Origin: Lachnospiraceae bacterium
GTDB taxonomy: Bacteria; Bacillota; Clostridia; Lachnospirales; Lachnospiraceae
DNA length: 29,857 bases
Assembly (NCBI GenBank): GCA_016293925.1
Contig: JAEDCX010000024.1
Span: forward strand, 1 to 29,857
Direction of reading: 5' to 3'
The position numbers and the translations under genes were made by a program. The number at the start of each line of letters is the position of its first letter. The first letter of the stretch is position 1. This document shows positions 8,274 to 15,704 of this stretch, piece by piece. The notes below the pieces were generated by a model. The model made no database searches, was not told the origin of the DNA, and saw nothing but the letters and a program-made list of their open reading frames with translations.

Positions 8274-9574
8274 AGGTTTAACATACGATCCACCGATTCC
8301 TCAAACGTCAGTTTCTCGTACACATCCTGCATCAGGAATTCATTGACCGCGTCAATCTTCTCAATGGCGTAATCGATGTTTTTGTTGCTGCCTTTCTTGT
8401 ACGCCGAAATATTGATCAGATCCTCCGCCTCCGTGTAGGTGGCAAGTACGTTTTTCAATTTCCCGGCCGCAGCCTTCTGTTCTTTGGACACGATACTGTT
8501 CATGCAACGTGATATACTCTGCAGCACGTCAATCGCCGGGTAATGGTTCTTGTGCACCAGTTTCCGGCTCAACATGATATGACCGTCCAGAATGCTTCTG
8601 GCCGTATCCGTAATCGGTTCGTTGAAATCATCTCCGTCCACCAGAACGGTATATAGTCCGGTTATGGAACCCTTATCATCCCTTCCCGCACGCTCCAGCA
8701 GTTTCGGCATTTCAGAGTATACACTGGGCGGATATCCCCTTGTCACCGGCGGTTCACCGCTCGCAAGACCGATCTCCCGCTGCGCCATAGAGAAACGGGT
8801 CAGAGAATCCATCATCAGCAATACATCCTTGCCCTGATCCCGGAAATATTCCGCAATGGCAGTGGCTGTTTTCGCAGCGCACTTGCGTTCCAACGCCGGC
8901 TTATCACTGGTAGCAATGACAACCACAGAACGCTTCATGCCTTCCTCTCCCAGGTCCCGCTCCACGAATTCCCGCACCTCGCGCCCCCGCTCTCCGATCA
9001 GCGCTATCACATTGACATCCGCTTTGGTATTGCGGGCAAACATACCCATCAAAGTGGATTTTCCTACACCGGAACCGGCGAAAATACCGATACGCTGCCC
9101 TTTTCCAACCGTAATCAGTCCATCCACCGCTTTCACGCCAAGTGGCAGTACTTCATCAATAATCTCCCGTTTCATCGGATCCGGAGGTGCTGCGTCCACC
9201 GGATATCTGACCGCCTCCGTATGTTCCGCTTCATCCGTCACTCTGCCAAGGCCATCCAGGGTCTTTCCCAACAAAAAATCACCCACCCGGACACTGAGTG
9301 GGTAGCCCATATTCTCAACCGTACTTCCCAGACCGATCCCTTCTGTCACTTCATAAGGCATCAGGAGTGCTTTCCCGTCCTTGAATCCGACCACCTCTGC
9401 CAGGATCGGTTTATAGGACGGATCGGTCGGAGAAACGGTACACAAATCGCCCAATTTGGCTTCTGTCCCGGTAGCCTCGATGGACAGACCGACCACATTA
9501 ACTACTTTTCCCTTTTTCCTGCAGAAGTGCCTGTTTATGAGACTATCATATTTACTCAGATCGATGTCCAGCAT
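8264..9574 (-). CDS. fliI: Flagellum-specific export ATPase FliI
   Basis: FliI is the hexameric ATPase that energises and prepares substrates for flagellar type III export. The protein has 436 residues and the F1-beta fold. An N-terminal beta domain is followed by Walker A GIFAGSGVGKST (GSGVGKST at 167-174), the catalytic GERGREVREF, Walker B LLMMDSLTRF and the motif ASGEPPVTRGYPPSVYS typical of FliI/SctN. The C-terminal domain ends at VDRMLNLFT. The ATG lies inside the last codons of fliH (23-base overlap), with GAGG ten bases upstream. Neighbours FliH (stator/inhibitor) and FliJ (stalk) complete the ATPase complex. Confidence 0.97.
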   Translation of the reverse strand: MLDIDLSKYDSLINRHFCRKKGKVVNVVGLSIEATGTEAKLGDLCTVSPTDPSYKPILAEVVGFKDGKALLMPYEVTEGIGLGSTVENMGYPLSVRVGDFLLGKTLDGLGRVTDEAEHTEAVRYPVDAAPPDPMKREIIDEVLPLGVKAVDGLITVGKGQRIGIFAGSGVGKSTLMGMFARNTKADVNVIALIGERGREVREFVERDLGEEGMKRSVVVIATSDKPALERKCAAKTATAIAEYFRDQGKDVLLMMDSLTRFSMAQREIGLASGEPPVTRGYPPSVYSEMPKLLERAGRDDKGSITGLYTVLVDGDDFNEPITDTARSILDGHIMLSRKLVHKNHYPAIDVLQSISRCMNSIVSKEQKAAAGKLKNVLATYTEAEDLINISAYKKGSNKNIDYAIEKIDAVNEFLMQDVYEKLTFEESVDRMLNLFT

Positions 9575-10394
9575 ATGACAAAATCCTCAATTCCTTACCC
9601 AACTGTTCCATCTGTGTATCCAATCCGCACTCGAACACGCCACCATCCGTTTCGATATAACACCCATTTCTGCGTTGTGTCATATCCTCGATGATCTCCA
9701 TGGTTGTACCCGGCGTGGTCTGTTCCAGCAAACGTTCCTTATTCTCCGATACTGCAGGATAATCCTCCGGACTGACATGCACAATCAGATTCTTATTGGA
9801 ATCCATCTGGCGAACCGCACCCTCCAGAAGCGTAACGATTGCCTCTCTGTTGGACGCATACTCTATCCTCGTTACATGCTCAAAGATCTTAATCAGTTCA
9901 TCCACCAGAAGCGGCTCGATCCCCTCCAGTTCCCGTTCGTAGGATACCTGAAGCTGTTTCGCTTTCTGATCCAGTTCCTGCTCTTTGAGCTTTAGCTGTT
10001 GTTCCAGCCTTGCCGCTTTCTGTGCCCCTTCCTGATATCCATTCATATATCCGTCATTCTTGGCCTTCTCAAAGGTCTCACTGCGCATGGCCTCGATCTC
10101 GTCCATGGCATCCCGCTTCATCCGGTTGATCTCATCCCGGGCATCTTCCATCATGGTTGCAATTTCAGCCTGCGCATCTGCTTTCCGTCCGGAATCCCCC
10201 TCGTCCAGCAGGGCGGCCACCTGATCCGGATCCAGTCCGTTATTCAATTCGTCAACGGAAGTCTCCTGAACCGCATCTCCGAAAATCTCCCGAAGGACTT
10301 CCATCTTTTTCGCCATGGCTGCATTGGAGTCGATCACTCGTTTCTCCTCTTCCACAGATACAGCCGCGTATGATTTAATGAGATTCCTAGACAA
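9552..10394 (-). CDS. fliH: Flagellar assembly protein FliH
   Basis: FliH is the peripheral stalk and negative regulator of FliI, anchoring the ATPase to the export gate and C ring. The protein has about 280 residues. After an N-terminal RNLIKSYAAVSVEEEKRVI comes a long acidic, helical region (DEINRMKRDAMDEIEAMRSE, then KLKEQELDQKAKQL). The C-terminal domain contains LIKIFEHVTRIEYASNREAI and NLIVHVSPEDY, typical of FliH. The start is uncertain. I prefer the TTG at 10394, overlapping the fliG stop by 8 bases and preceded by GGAGG at 11 bases. A GTG at 10412 gives six more residues but has no evident ribosome binding site. Confidence 0.9.
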   Translation of the reverse strand: MSRNLIKSYAAVSVEEEKRVIDSNAAMAKKMEVLREIFGDAVQETSVDELNNGLDPDQVAALLDEGDSGRKADAQAEIATMMEDARDEINRMKRDAMDEIEAMRSETFEKAKNDGYMNGYQEGAQKAARLEQQLKLKEQELDQKAKQLQVSYERELEGIEPLLVDELIKIFEHVTRIEYASNREAIVTLLEGAVRQMDSNKNLIVHVSPEDYPAVSENKERLLEQTTPGTTMEIIEDMTQRRNGCYIETDGGVFECGLDTQMEQLGKELRILSYAGHRSE

Positions 10395-11409
10395 TGATCT
10401 CGTCGCCTCCACCTCTGCTGATTACGATCTCCGCAGAGTCTTCCAATTTTCTGATAATATTGACAATCTTCTGCTGGGCTTCCTCCACATCCTTCATACG
10501 CACAGGACCCATGAACTCCATATCCTCTTTGATCATCAACGCCAGACGTTTTGACAGATTGTTGAAAATCGCATTCTGAACCTGCTCGTTGGCACCTTTC
10601 AGCGCAATCGCCAGATCATTATTATCCACATCACGAAGCACACGCTGGATGGCTCTGTCGTCCAGCAACAGAACATCCTCGAATACGAACATCTTCTTAC
10701 GGATCTCATCCGCCAGTTCAGGCTCCTCAATCTCCAGCGTCTCCATAATATGCTTCTCTGTACCGCGGTCAACCGTATTCAGAATCTCAACCACCGCATC
10801 CACACCACCGATAATGGTGTAATCCTGATTCACAAGGCTTGCCAGCTTCGATTCCAGCACCTTCTCCACTTCCTTGATCACATCCGGGCTGGTACGATCC
10901 ATCATGGCAATACGCTTTGCGACATCCGACTGCCTGTCGGGAGGAAGCGCCGAAATAATCAACGCCGCCTGACTCGGAGACAGATACGACAGGATCAAAG
11001 CAATCGTCTGCGGATGCTCATCCTGAATAAAGTTGAACAACTGGGTTGCGTCCGTCTTACGTACAAACTCGAAAGGTTTCACCTGCAGGGACGCTGTCAG
11101 CTTACCGATCACGTCCATCGCCTTATCTGCTCCAAGCGCCTTATCCAGCAGTTCCTTCGCATATGCAATACCGCCTTCTGCAATATATTGCTGCGCCAGA
11201 CAGATCTCGTAGAATTCATTGATGACTTCATCCTTCATCTGCGGGGTAATGCTCCTGGTATTGGCAATCTCCAGCGTCAGTTCCTCGATCTCATCTTCTT
11301 TCAAATGTTTGAAAATGGTAGCGGATCGCTCCGGTCCCAACACAATCAACAGAATCGCTGCCTTCTGCAGTCCTAACAGAGGGGCATCCTGACCATAATT
11401 ATTCCTCAT
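10387..11409 (-). CDS. fliG: Flagellar motor switch protein FliG
   Basis: FliG is the rotor protein of the C ring that contacts MotA and generates torque. The 340-residue protein shows the three-domain family plan. An N-terminal FliF-binding domain (QKAAILLIVLGPERSATIF) is followed by a middle domain with the signature DEHPQTIALILSYLSPSQAA. The C-terminal domain holds the charged torque helix after MFVFEDVLLLDDRAIQRVLR, with Arg and Asp residues that interact with the stator. It starts six bases after the fliF stop, and its last codons overlap the start of fliH. Length and motifs are normal, so function should be intact. Confidence 0.97.
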   Translation of the reverse strand: MRNNYGQDAPLLGLQKAAILLIVLGPERSATIFKHLKEDEIEELTLEIANTRSITPQMKDEVINEFYEICLAQQYIAEGGIAYAKELLDKALGADKAMDVIGKLTASLQVKPFEFVRKTDATQLFNFIQDEHPQTIALILSYLSPSQAALIISALPPDRQSDVAKRIAMMDRTSPDVIKEVEKVLESKLASLVNQDYTIIGGVDAVVEILNTVDRGTEKHIMETLEIEEPELADEIRKKMFVFEDVLLLDDRAIQRVLRDVDNNDLAIALKGANEQVQNAIFNNLSKRLALMIKEDMEFMGPVRMKDVEEAQQKIVNIIRKLEDSAEIVISRGGGDEIIV

Positions 11410-11415
11410 CCGGCT

Positions 11416-13041
11416 CTACCCCCAATCTTCGCTCAGCCAGTTGCGCAGCAGGTTCGCCACCGCATCCGGATTCTCATCCACGAACTTCTCAATACTCTTA
11501 CGGGCATTGGATTTCTCTTCCAGTTCAATATCTTCCGGCGGAATCTCCGGAGTAGACTGCAACAGAGTCTCCACCGACAGTTCCTCTTCCTGCTCCTGCT
11601 GTTTGGATTCCCGCATACTCCGCAGAAGCACGAACGCCAGCAGACCGATAATCAGAACAATCAATGCAATCGTAACCACATCCGTCATCTTGACGGAGGA
11701 TTTCTCTGCATCCACGCACCAGTTTTCCAGATATGAGACGAAAGAAATATTCTCTTTGGGGACTCCCGTCGCCGCCGAAACGGTAGCGATCCAGTCTTCA
11801 TCCACTTCCATCTTGGTTCTGACATTGTCATTGGCAAGCTTATACTCTTCCCAGGTCATATCCTCCAGCAGCCCTTGCTTCCTGGCGTTCTTCTCGTAAA
11901 TCTTATTGTAGGTCACCGTGGTTACCGCGATGCTGGAATCGGCTGTATTCACGATTCCGGGCGGGATGCTCCTGTATGAGGTATATTCATTCGGCAGGTA
12001 GTGATACTGGTTCTCTATTTCCGTAGAACTCTGCTCATTATTACTCTGGAATACATACGTCGGAGAATCGGATGTATTGGATGTCGTTCCCGGAACACCG
12101 CCGTCTCCGCTGGTTGATTCCGCAGAATACTCCGTCTTATCCGCGTATACGCTCTCTTTCGTGCCATCCTGGGATTCATATTTATGGGTTGCATCTTCTC
12201 CGGATGTGAAATCAACAGACATATGGGGTGATACCGTTACGGAACTGAATTCCTTCAGGCCCACCAAGGCTTTCAGAACGGCCGCCTCCGCCAGACTGTC
12301 CGTCTGTCGGGATATGGTAAGCTGGTTCGTTGCTGCTCCGCTCAATGTACTCTCATTCGCCCCGGCAAAATACAGATTGCCCTCCGAGTCCATGATGGTG
12401 ATTCGCTCCGTGGATTCGTTCCCCAGGGCGGTAGCCACAAACTGGGCAATCGCCCGCGCCGTATCCGTCGTCATGTCACTCCGGCCACGGAGTGTCAGTA
12501 TAATCGCCGCCGAGGAATCCATATTCTGATAAATCAGAGTGCCGTTATCCTCCGGGATCTCCAGATTCACGGTGGCATCTTTGACAAAATCAAAGGATTT
12601 CAGGTCGTTCTTGATCTGTACCTCCAGATTCTTGTGGTACAGTTTCTGTTTGTCCGACTCTGTGGTGCTGAAGCCGCCGCTGCTCAGCAGGGATTTCAGA
12701 TCCGCGTAATCGCTCGTCTCAAATCCTTTGCTGCCCAGTGCAAGGTTGGCGTCGGATTCCTGTCCCTTCGCCACACGAAAAGTACGCCCGTCATCGGACA
12801 CCTTGTAATCAACCCCTGCTTCCTGCAGGATCTCGCTGACCTCAGCACCTTCTGCGGACGTCTCTGCCGTAATCAGAAACGTATATTTTGTTTTCGTCAG
12901 AACATTCACCAGAACAACCAGCGCGATGATCACGACCAATGTAGATCCCACGATCACGATCTGTTGCTTCCTGCCGAATTTCTTCCACCATTCCAGAATC
13001 TGTTTACCCAGCTTTTTCAAGCGTTCCAGAATCTTTTCCAT
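11416..13041 (-). CDS. fliF: Flagellar MS-ring protein FliF
   Basis: FliF forms the MS ring in the cytoplasmic membrane, the base on which switch and export gate assemble. The 541-residue protein has a membrane helix at about residues 27-48 (QQIVIVGSTLVVIIALVVLV) and a second at about 455-475 (VTIALIVLIIGLLAFVLLRS), with the large extracytoplasmic ring-building region between them. A cytoplasmic C-terminal tail ends in NPDAVANLLRNWLSEDWG, the conserved FliG-binding peptide. AAGGAG lies ten bases before the ATG. A 143-bp gap separates it from fliE. I see only a GATGC/GCATC repeat and short unlikely reading frames there. FliG follows after six bases. Confidence 0.97.
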   Translation of the reverse strand: MEKILERLKKLGKQILEWWKKFGRKQQIVIVGSTLVVIIALVVLVNVLTKTKYTFLITAETSAEGAEVSEILQEAGVDYKVSDDGRTFRVAKGQESDANLALGSKGFETSDYADLKSLLSSGGFSTTESDKQKLYHKNLEVQIKNDLKSFDFVKDATVNLEIPEDNGTLIYQNMDSSAAIILTLRGRSDMTTDTARAIAQFVATALGNESTERITIMDSEGNLYFAGANESTLSGAATNQLTISRQTDSLAEAAVLKALVGLKEFSSVTVSPHMSVDFTSGEDATHKYESQDGTKESVYADKTEYSAESTSGDGGVPGTTSNTSDSPTYVFQSNNEQSSTEIENQYHYLPNEYTSYRSIPPGIVNTADSSIAVTTVTYNKIYEKNARKQGLLEDMTWEEYKLANDNVRTKMEVDEDWIATVSAATGVPKENISFVSYLENWCVDAEKSSVKMTDVVTIALIVLIIGLLAFVLLRSMRESKQQEQEEELSVETLLQSTPEIPPEDIELEEKSNARKSIEKFVDENPDAVANLLRNWLSEDWG

Positions 13042-13184
13042 GCAATAATCACTCCTTATGTAACAACCATTCCGTTATGACTCCTCCGATCTGCATGGAG
13101 CAGCCAATCCCCTCCTGGCCATATCCGATGCACCAACCGGTCACACGCATCCGAAAGCAGTTCCGCCAGCCGCTTCCGTCCCGG

Positions 13185-13508
13185 TCAGATGTTCATATTG
13201 ATCAATTCCTTGTATGCATCCATGAATTTGTCCCTGATGGCAACCGTATACTGAAGTGCCGTTGATGCCTTCTGCAGTGCGATCGTCAGGTCATGTGTAT
13301 TCTCTGTTTCTCCCAATGCCAGCTTCAATTCTTCATTCTCCGCATCGGAAATATAACTGTTTGTCGTATGTATGTTGTCTATCGCTGTTCCCAGCATCGC
13401 TGAGAAAAGATCACTCTGCCCCTTTTCCACGCCTTTTGCCGCAGAGCCGCTCTTATCAAGCACATTCTGGATAATCCCGGAAGAACCGGATAACGTTAAA
13501 ATATCCAT
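13185..13508 (-). CDS. fliE: Flagellar hook-basal body complex protein FliE
   Basis: FliE is the export-dependent adaptor between the MS ring and the proximal rod. The protein has 107 residues, usual for the family. The conserved C-terminal helix region reads DLTIALQKASTALQYTVAIR, then DKFMDAYKELINMNI. The N terminus is poorly conserved, as usual. GGAGG is placed six bases before the ATG. It lies 13 bases after the flgC stop. Confidence 0.94.
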   Translation of the reverse strand: MDILTLSGSSGIIQNVLDKSGSAAKGVEKGQSDLFSAMLGTAIDNIHTTNSYISDAENEELKLALGETENTHDLTIALQKASTALQYTVAIRDKFMDAYKELINMNI

Positions 13509-13521
13509 CCGTTACCTCCTC

Positions 13522-13986
13522 TTATTTGACCATATCAAGTCCCTTCATGGCCATCGTCTTGCTGGCATTGAAGGCTGTCGTGTTGGCTTCATAGGAACGG
13601 GTCGCATCAATCAGATCCGTCATCTCCTGAATGATGTTCACGTTGGGATACATGACATATCCGTTCTCGTCAGCATCCGGATGATCCGGTTCATATACCA
13701 TGACCATCTCGTCCCAGGTATCATCGAAAACACCCGTCACTTTCACACCCGACCCGGTATATTGATCAATCCCCCGGTTCAGATGATCGATCTTCTCATT
13801 CAGCACATGGCTGAAAGGGGTCTGCTTCCCCTGCTGTTCAAACATAACCACCTGTCTCCTGTAAGGAGTACCGTCCGCCGTTCTGGTAGTCTCCGCATTG
13901 GCTACGTTTTCCGCAATCACATCCATCCGGAGCCGTTGCGCTGTCAGTCCGGAAGCGCTGATATCAAAACTGTCGAACATGTTCAT
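13522..13986 (-). CDS. flgC: Flagellar basal-body rod protein FlgC
   Basis: FlgC is a proximal rod subunit exported by the flagellar type III system. The 154 residues start with MFDSFDISASGLTAQRLRMD and continue VIAENVANAETTRTADGTPY, the rod protein signature. They end with a helical segment containing IIQEMTDLIDATRSYEANTT and AFNASKTMAMKGLDMVK, characteristic of FlgC. The start ATG at 13986 lies nine bases after GGAGG, and a second ATG two codons later is also possible. flgB ends 14 bases upstream and fliE begins 13 bases downstream. Confidence 0.97.
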   Translation of the reverse strand: MNMFDSFDISASGLTAQRLRMDVIAENVANAETTRTADGTPYRRQVVMFEQQGKQTPFSHVLNEKIDHLNRGIDQYTGSGVKVTGVFDDTWDEMVMVYEPDHPDADENGYVMYPNVNIIQEMTDLIDATRSYEANTTAFNASKTMAMKGLDMVK

Positions 13987-14000
13987 ATCTCAATTCCTCC

Positions 14001-14390
14001 CTACTTCATAACGGACTGGAGATTCTGAAACTCCATGGAAATACTGTTGATCAGTCCCTCGTACTTGATCTGGTTCTTGACCAGGGTAACATTCTCTTGG
14101 TCCGGATCCACATTGTTGCCGTCCGCCCGGTAAACATAATCCGCATAATCCGTATACGGACGGGGCTTCAGACTACCGGTTCTGATTCCGGCCACCTTCG
14201 CATCCACTGATTGATACCGGTCTGACCCCAGCGCCTTTTTCAATTCCGATTCAAAGGCCACATCCTGTCGCTTGTATCCGGGTGTATCCGCATTTGCAAT
14301 ATTGTTCGCAATCGCATTATTCCTAAGCCATGCGGCGTCGGCTGCCGCATCCAGCACATCTACATAATCATATACTCCGAGATCATACAT
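14001..14390 (-). CDS. flgB: Flagellar basal-body rod protein FlgB
   Basis: FlgB is a proximal rod subunit and the first gene of the fla operon. The 129-residue protein contains AWLRNNAIANNIANADTPGY, the flagellar rod signature, and ends with ENVTLVKNQIKYEGLINSIS. The start was set at the ATG at 14390 (MYDLGVYDYVDVL), because AAAGGA stands eight bases upstream. The ATG two codons earlier would sit only two bases from that site, and a GTG at 14429 lacks one. A sigma-A-type promoter about 50 bases upstream and the codY terminator further up show that this gene begins the transcript. Confidence 0.95.
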   Translation of the reverse strand: MYDLGVYDYVDVLDAAADAAWLRNNAIANNIANADTPGYKRQDVAFESELKKALGSDRYQSVDAKVAGIRTGSLKPRPYTDYADYVYRADGNNVDPDQENVTLVKNQIKYEGLINSISMEFQNLQSVMK

Positions 14391-14437
14391 AGGCATTTTC
14401 CTTTCTGACTGTTTAACAGACCACGCCACCTTATTCC

Positions 14438-14465
14438 ATTATAGATTATTCTGGAAAAAAGACAA
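14438..14465 (-). promoter_or_regulatory. Predicted sigma-A promoter of the fla operon
   Basis: On the minus strand a perfect -10 TATAAT (14443-14438) is preceded at 16 bases by TTGTCT (14465-14460), which matches four of six bases of the consensus -35. Transcription would begin near 14431, giving a leader of about 40 bases before flgB. It lies downstream of the codY terminator, so it should drive the whole operon. Confidence 0.65.
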
Positions 14466-14521
14466 GCAGATTTTGTAAAAAAAGCACAAGATAAAGTATA
14501 TTCTGTTTCCGGCAGACACTA

Positions 14522-14536
14522 AATATTCCCAATTTT
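14522..14536. promoter_or_regulatory. Weak CodY-box-like sequence upstream of the fla promoter
   Basis: AATATTCCCAATTTT matches about 10 of 15 positions of the CodY box (AATTTTCWGAAAATT). It lies 57 bp upstream of the -35 hexamer of the fla promoter and next to codY itself. CodY represses the fla/che operon in Bacillus subtilis, which makes the site worth testing, but a 10/15 match in AT-rich DNA is weak. Confidence 0.25.
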
Positions 14537-14568
14537 CACCTTTTCGCTTACATAATCAAAAGTTCCGC

Positions 14569-14604
14569 AAAAAAACAGGGACCCATTGCATTGCAATAAA
14601 TCCC
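14569..14604 (-). terminator. Intrinsic terminator after codY
   Basis: On the minus strand GGGATTTATTGC pairs with GCAATGGGTCCC (12 bp including three G-U pairs, three-base loop). It is followed by TG and seven U residues. It lies 86 bases after the codY stop and insulates the fla operon from codY transcription. Confidence 0.8.
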
Positions 14605-14689
14605 TTTACGCGCTCTGCCGGCATATTCCTTTATGCCATTCTCCTGTCACATCATATATCGGAGACTGCGGTCCGATTCTTAACCCCGA

Positions 14690-15469
14690 TCAACGATTCC
14701 TCTTCCATTTCTTCAGTTCCTCGAAAATCGCATCGTTTACGACCTTGATGTAGGTACCCTTCATTCCGGAGGATCTGCTCTCAATCACGCCCGCGCTCTC
14801 GAATTTACGCAGCGCGTTCACGATCACGCTCCGGGTAATGCCGACCCGGTCTGCAATCTTGCTGGCCACCAGAATCCCCTCCGTTCCGTCCAGTTCCTCA
14901 AAAATATGGTAGATTGCATCCGTTTCGGACACCGACAGGGTATTCAGTGCCGAATGAACCACCGCCTGTTTCCGGTTCTCCTCCGCACTCTCTTCACTGA
15001 CCGAACGCAGCATCTCCAGTCCCACCACAGTCGTTCCGTATTCACACAGAATAATATCGTCAATATTATAATCACCACTGTTCTTGTACAGGAAAAGGGT
15101 GCCGAGCCGCTCTCCCGCAATATCAATCGGTGTCACTACCATTCGGTTCCGGCACGCTTCCGGCGTTTCAAACCCCAGCGTCTGCGGATTCACATTCTCC
15201 TTCGTGGACAGCACCGTCAGAAACCGCTCATTCAGATCCGGATCAATCAGATTCCCCACCGTATTATCCAGAAGTTCCGTAATCAACGGAATGCCTCTGG
15301 TAATGCCTGTTCCCAGAACCTTTCCTTTCCTGCTGATCACCAGTACATTGGAAAGCAATATCTCTTGCATCACGGAACAGATATCATTGAAAACCACTTT
15401 GCTGGAATTGTTGTTATGCAACAGTTTTCCGATCTTTCTTGACTTATCCAGTAATTGTACACTACTCAT
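14690..15469 (-). CDS. codY: GTP- and branched-chain-amino-acid-sensing repressor CodY
   Basis: CodY senses GTP and isoleucine/valine/leucine and represses stationary-phase genes, in Bacillus including motility. The 259-residue protein has an N-terminal GAF-type sensor domain (VQLLDKSRKIGKLLHNNNSS, and further on VVTPIDIAGERLGTLFL). The C-terminal winged helix is at about residues 192-245, with the near-invariant DNA-binding motif ASKIADRVGITRSVIVNALR followed by KFESAGVIESRSSGMKGTYI. I prefer the ATG at 15469 (MSSVQLLDK), which matches family N termini and has GAGGG 12 bases upstream. The ATG at 15481 would abut that site. It stands alone between two terminators, directly upstream of the flagellar operon. 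Confidence 0.96.
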   Translation of the reverse strand: MSSVQLLDKSRKIGKLLHNNNSSKVVFNDICSVMQEILLSNVLVISRKGKVLGTGITRGIPLITELLDNTVGNLIDPDLNERFLTVLSTKENVNPQTLGFETPEACRNRMVVTPIDIAGERLGTLFLYKNSGDYNIDDIILCEYGTTVVGLEMLRSVSEESAEENRKQAVVHSALNTLSVSETDAIYHIFEELDGTEGILVASKIADRVGITRSVIVNALRKFESAGVIESRSSGMKGTYIKVVNDAIFEELKKWKRNR

Positions 15470-15533
15470 TTGCCCATTCATCCCTCAATTCTGTGCTTCC
15501 CATCCTCCCCACTCCGTTGGGCTTTCGGGAACG

Positions 15534-15583
15534 AAAAAAAGCACGTCTGCATACGCCATCATAGCATATAAAACGCGCTTTTT
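15534..15583 (-). terminator. Terminator or attenuator hairpin between topA and codY
   Basis: On the minus strand AAAAAGCGCGT pairs with ACGTGCTTTTT (11 bp, one G-U), enclosing a loop of about 26 bases with its own weak pairing, followed by seven U residues. The flanking A and T runs make it usable in both directions. It ends about 65 bases before codY, so it either ends the topA transcript or acts as an attenuator in the codY leader. Confidence 0.7.
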
Positions 15584-15592
15584 CAACACTTT

Positions 15593-15697
15593 TCAAAATA
15601 TTGTATACTTCTTTCCGTTGTCGCCTCGCAATTGTGTATACAATTCACGCAGGCGCTCCGACATTAGACGATCCCGGATTCTATTTTTCTTGTCCAT
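15593..15697 (-). CDS. Possible 34-residue basic small protein
   Basis: A short frame between topA and codY encodes a protein of 34 residues starting MDKKNRIRDRLMSERLRELY, rich in Arg and Lys and likely helical. It begins 8 bases after the topA stop and ends just before the topA-codY terminator. No good ribosome binding site precedes the ATG, and the same DNA contains promoter-like hexamers, so it may be chance. No family is recognised. Confidence 0.2.
   Translation of the reverse strand: MDKKNRIRDRLMSERLRELYTQLRGDNGKKYTIF
15602..15631 (-). promoter_or_regulatory. Possible sigma-A promoter upstream of codY
   Basis: TTGCGA (15631-15626) and TATACA (15607-15602) are spaced by 18 bases on the minus strand. 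Just upstream lies an AATTGT/ACAATT inverted repeat with a four-base centre, which could be an operator. Transcription would begin only about 10 bases before the topA-codY hairpin, so that hairpin would sit at the 5' end of the codY mRNA. Confidence 0.35.
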
Positions 15698-15704
15698 ACG
15701 GATG

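Noticed and set aside
13056..13063. TTATGTAA upstream of fliF, with near-matches at 14546-14555 (GCTTACATAA) and 23937-23946 (TTATGTAAAT)
   Set aside because: These differ from the exact 10-mer by at least one base and lie in AT-rich gaps, so they were not counted as XerD-arm copies.
15469..15510. 13-codon frame after GGGGAGG overlapping the codY start, as a leader peptide
   Set aside because: The purine-rich site directly abuts the ATG, and the peptide has no run of regulatory codons.
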